64,000 nt of DNA from Shimazuella alba (GTDB lineage: Bacteria > Bacillota > Bacilli > Thermoactinomycetales > Thermoactinomycetaceae): the NCBI RefSeq assembly GCF_009831235.1, contig NZ_WUUL01000013.1, positions 1 through 64,000 on the forward strand, written 5' to 3'. The notes under the pieces are model-generated. The model ran no database searches, was not told the origin of the DNA, and was given only the letters and a program-made list of their open reading frames with translations. Positions within the stretch are counted from its first letter, which is position 1. Each line of letters begins with the position of its first letter. Shown piece after piece: positions 63,645-64,000 of the stretch. The translations under genes were made by a program, and so were the position numbers.

Positions 63645-64000
63645 TTATTCAAACATCAGATACCAATATATTGCAGTTTCATCATTTTGCTTGTCTATAC
63701 CTTTGTATACGCAAAAATCAAAGCCACCAATTACAAAGCCACAACTTTCATAAAACTTGCACGCTCTCACATTATTATTCTGTGTTTCTAGCATAATACC
63801 TGGCATGTTATGAGATCGTGCCCACTGTTTTGCTTGTTCGATCAGTCTTCTCCCTATCCCATGCATCCTGAATCGTGCGTCTACTTTTATATCTTCTACA
63901 TACGCATACTGATTCCAGTTTCTTTTTAAAATGATTTGTCCGACTACTTGATTTTCTACAAATGCGAAGTAGATGATTTGATTCGGATTATCAATGTACG
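63645..64000 (-). CDS. SatA-like GNAT acetyltransferase, cut by the window end
   Basis: At least 118 residues are visible; the frame is open to the window edge (begins YIDNPNQIIYFAFVENQVVG). The acetyl-CoA loop is in RFRMHGIGRRLIEQAKQWA (an altered R/Q-x-x-G-x-G), and the end MLETQNNNVRACKFYESCGFVIGG, ETAIYWYL is typical of streptothricin N-acetyltransferases. It would acetylate an amino group of an antibiotic or metabolite. The internal ATG at 63866 is not the real start. Confidence 0.85.
   Translation of the reverse strand, partial: YIDNPNQIIYFAFVENQVVGQIILKRNWNQYAYVEDIKVDARFRMHGIGRRLIEQAKQWARSHNMPGIMLETQNNNVRACKFYESCGFVIGGFDFCVYKGIDKQNDETAIYWYLMFE

Overview
The window looks like chromosome from a low-GC Gram-positive of the order Bacillales. 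Ribosome-binding sites are strong (AGGAGG type), GTG and TTG starts are common, the coding is AT-rich, and many gene families are Bacillus-like (slipin, CD3324, DUF2089, YndJ-like, SatA-like GNAT). The lasso-peptide locus resembles the methyltransferase-containing one described as lihuanodin in Lihuaxuella thermophila. Thermoactinomycetaceae is therefore my best guess at family level, by inference only. There are no rRNA or tRNA genes and no CRISPR array. Most of the window is accessory DNA with many single genes, gene fragments and dispersed repeats.

Layout. 0.7-9.3 kb: SRPBCC protein, slipin, cytochrome P450, a structured leader before a CD3324-type regulator, alpha/beta hydrolase, a Thg1-like tRNA repair polymerase with a polynucleotide-kinase-like P-loop protein, and an Mrr-type restriction endonuclease. 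9.4-19.8 kb: several GC-richer single genes with their own promoters or terminators (unknown protein, MFS transporter, actinobacterial-type tyrosine phosphatase), mixed with AT-rich genes (YndJ-like membrane protein, HigBA-like toxin-antitoxin pair, DUF2089/SHOCT-like operon, DUF3592 protein). 19.8-23.6 kb: a six-gene lasso-peptide operon on the minus strand (small protein, PIMT-type methyltransferase, precursor, cyclase, RRE protein B1, protease B2). The precursor is too short for routine ORF calling. Its core GSKYDDTADKNAHRY has the DTAD motif associated with aspartimide-modified lasso peptides. 23.9-28.1 kb: a divergent sugar operon headed by an in-frame fusion of an XRE regulator to half a glycosyltransferase, then a YdjC/ChbG deacetylase, an NAD-dependent epimerase and an APH-fold kinase.

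28.1-42.9 kb: a mosaic of coiled-coil proteins, a DEDDh exonuclease ending in an SSB-like tail, a tandem-DUF4145 membrane protein, a beta/gamma-crystallin, an orphan antitoxin and antitoxin fragment next to an IS5-family remnant, a DUF91/DUF5655-like nuclease, a damaged IS5-family copy, and a coiled-coil membrane gene bracketed by inverted repeats. A dispersed repeat of about 85 bp recurs here. 43.0-45.0 kb: a second, decayed copy of the lasso-operon start: a methyltransferase scrap, the small first gene and an XRE-TPR regulator. 45.3-53.3 kb: isochorismatase-family hydrolase, unknown membrane protein, and a complete type I restriction system (hsdR-hsdM-hsdS). 53.5-64 kb: small zinc-ribbon gene, a 1158-residue STAND-type ATPase with a C-terminal cysteine-cluster domain, another GC-rich orphan, transposase and hydrolase fragments, a nucleotidyltransferase, a double-MerR regulator with a divergent partner, and a SatA-like acetyltransferase cut by the window end.

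How the genes work together. The lasso operon is a self-contained RiPP pathway: B1 binds the leader, B2 cuts it, the cyclase closes the Gly1-Asp9 ring, and the PIMT is expected to turn Asp6 into an aspartimide. No exporter is present in the window. The Mrr enzyme, type I system, HigBA-like genes, DUF4145 proteins and the STAND ATPase together suggest a loose defence-rich region.
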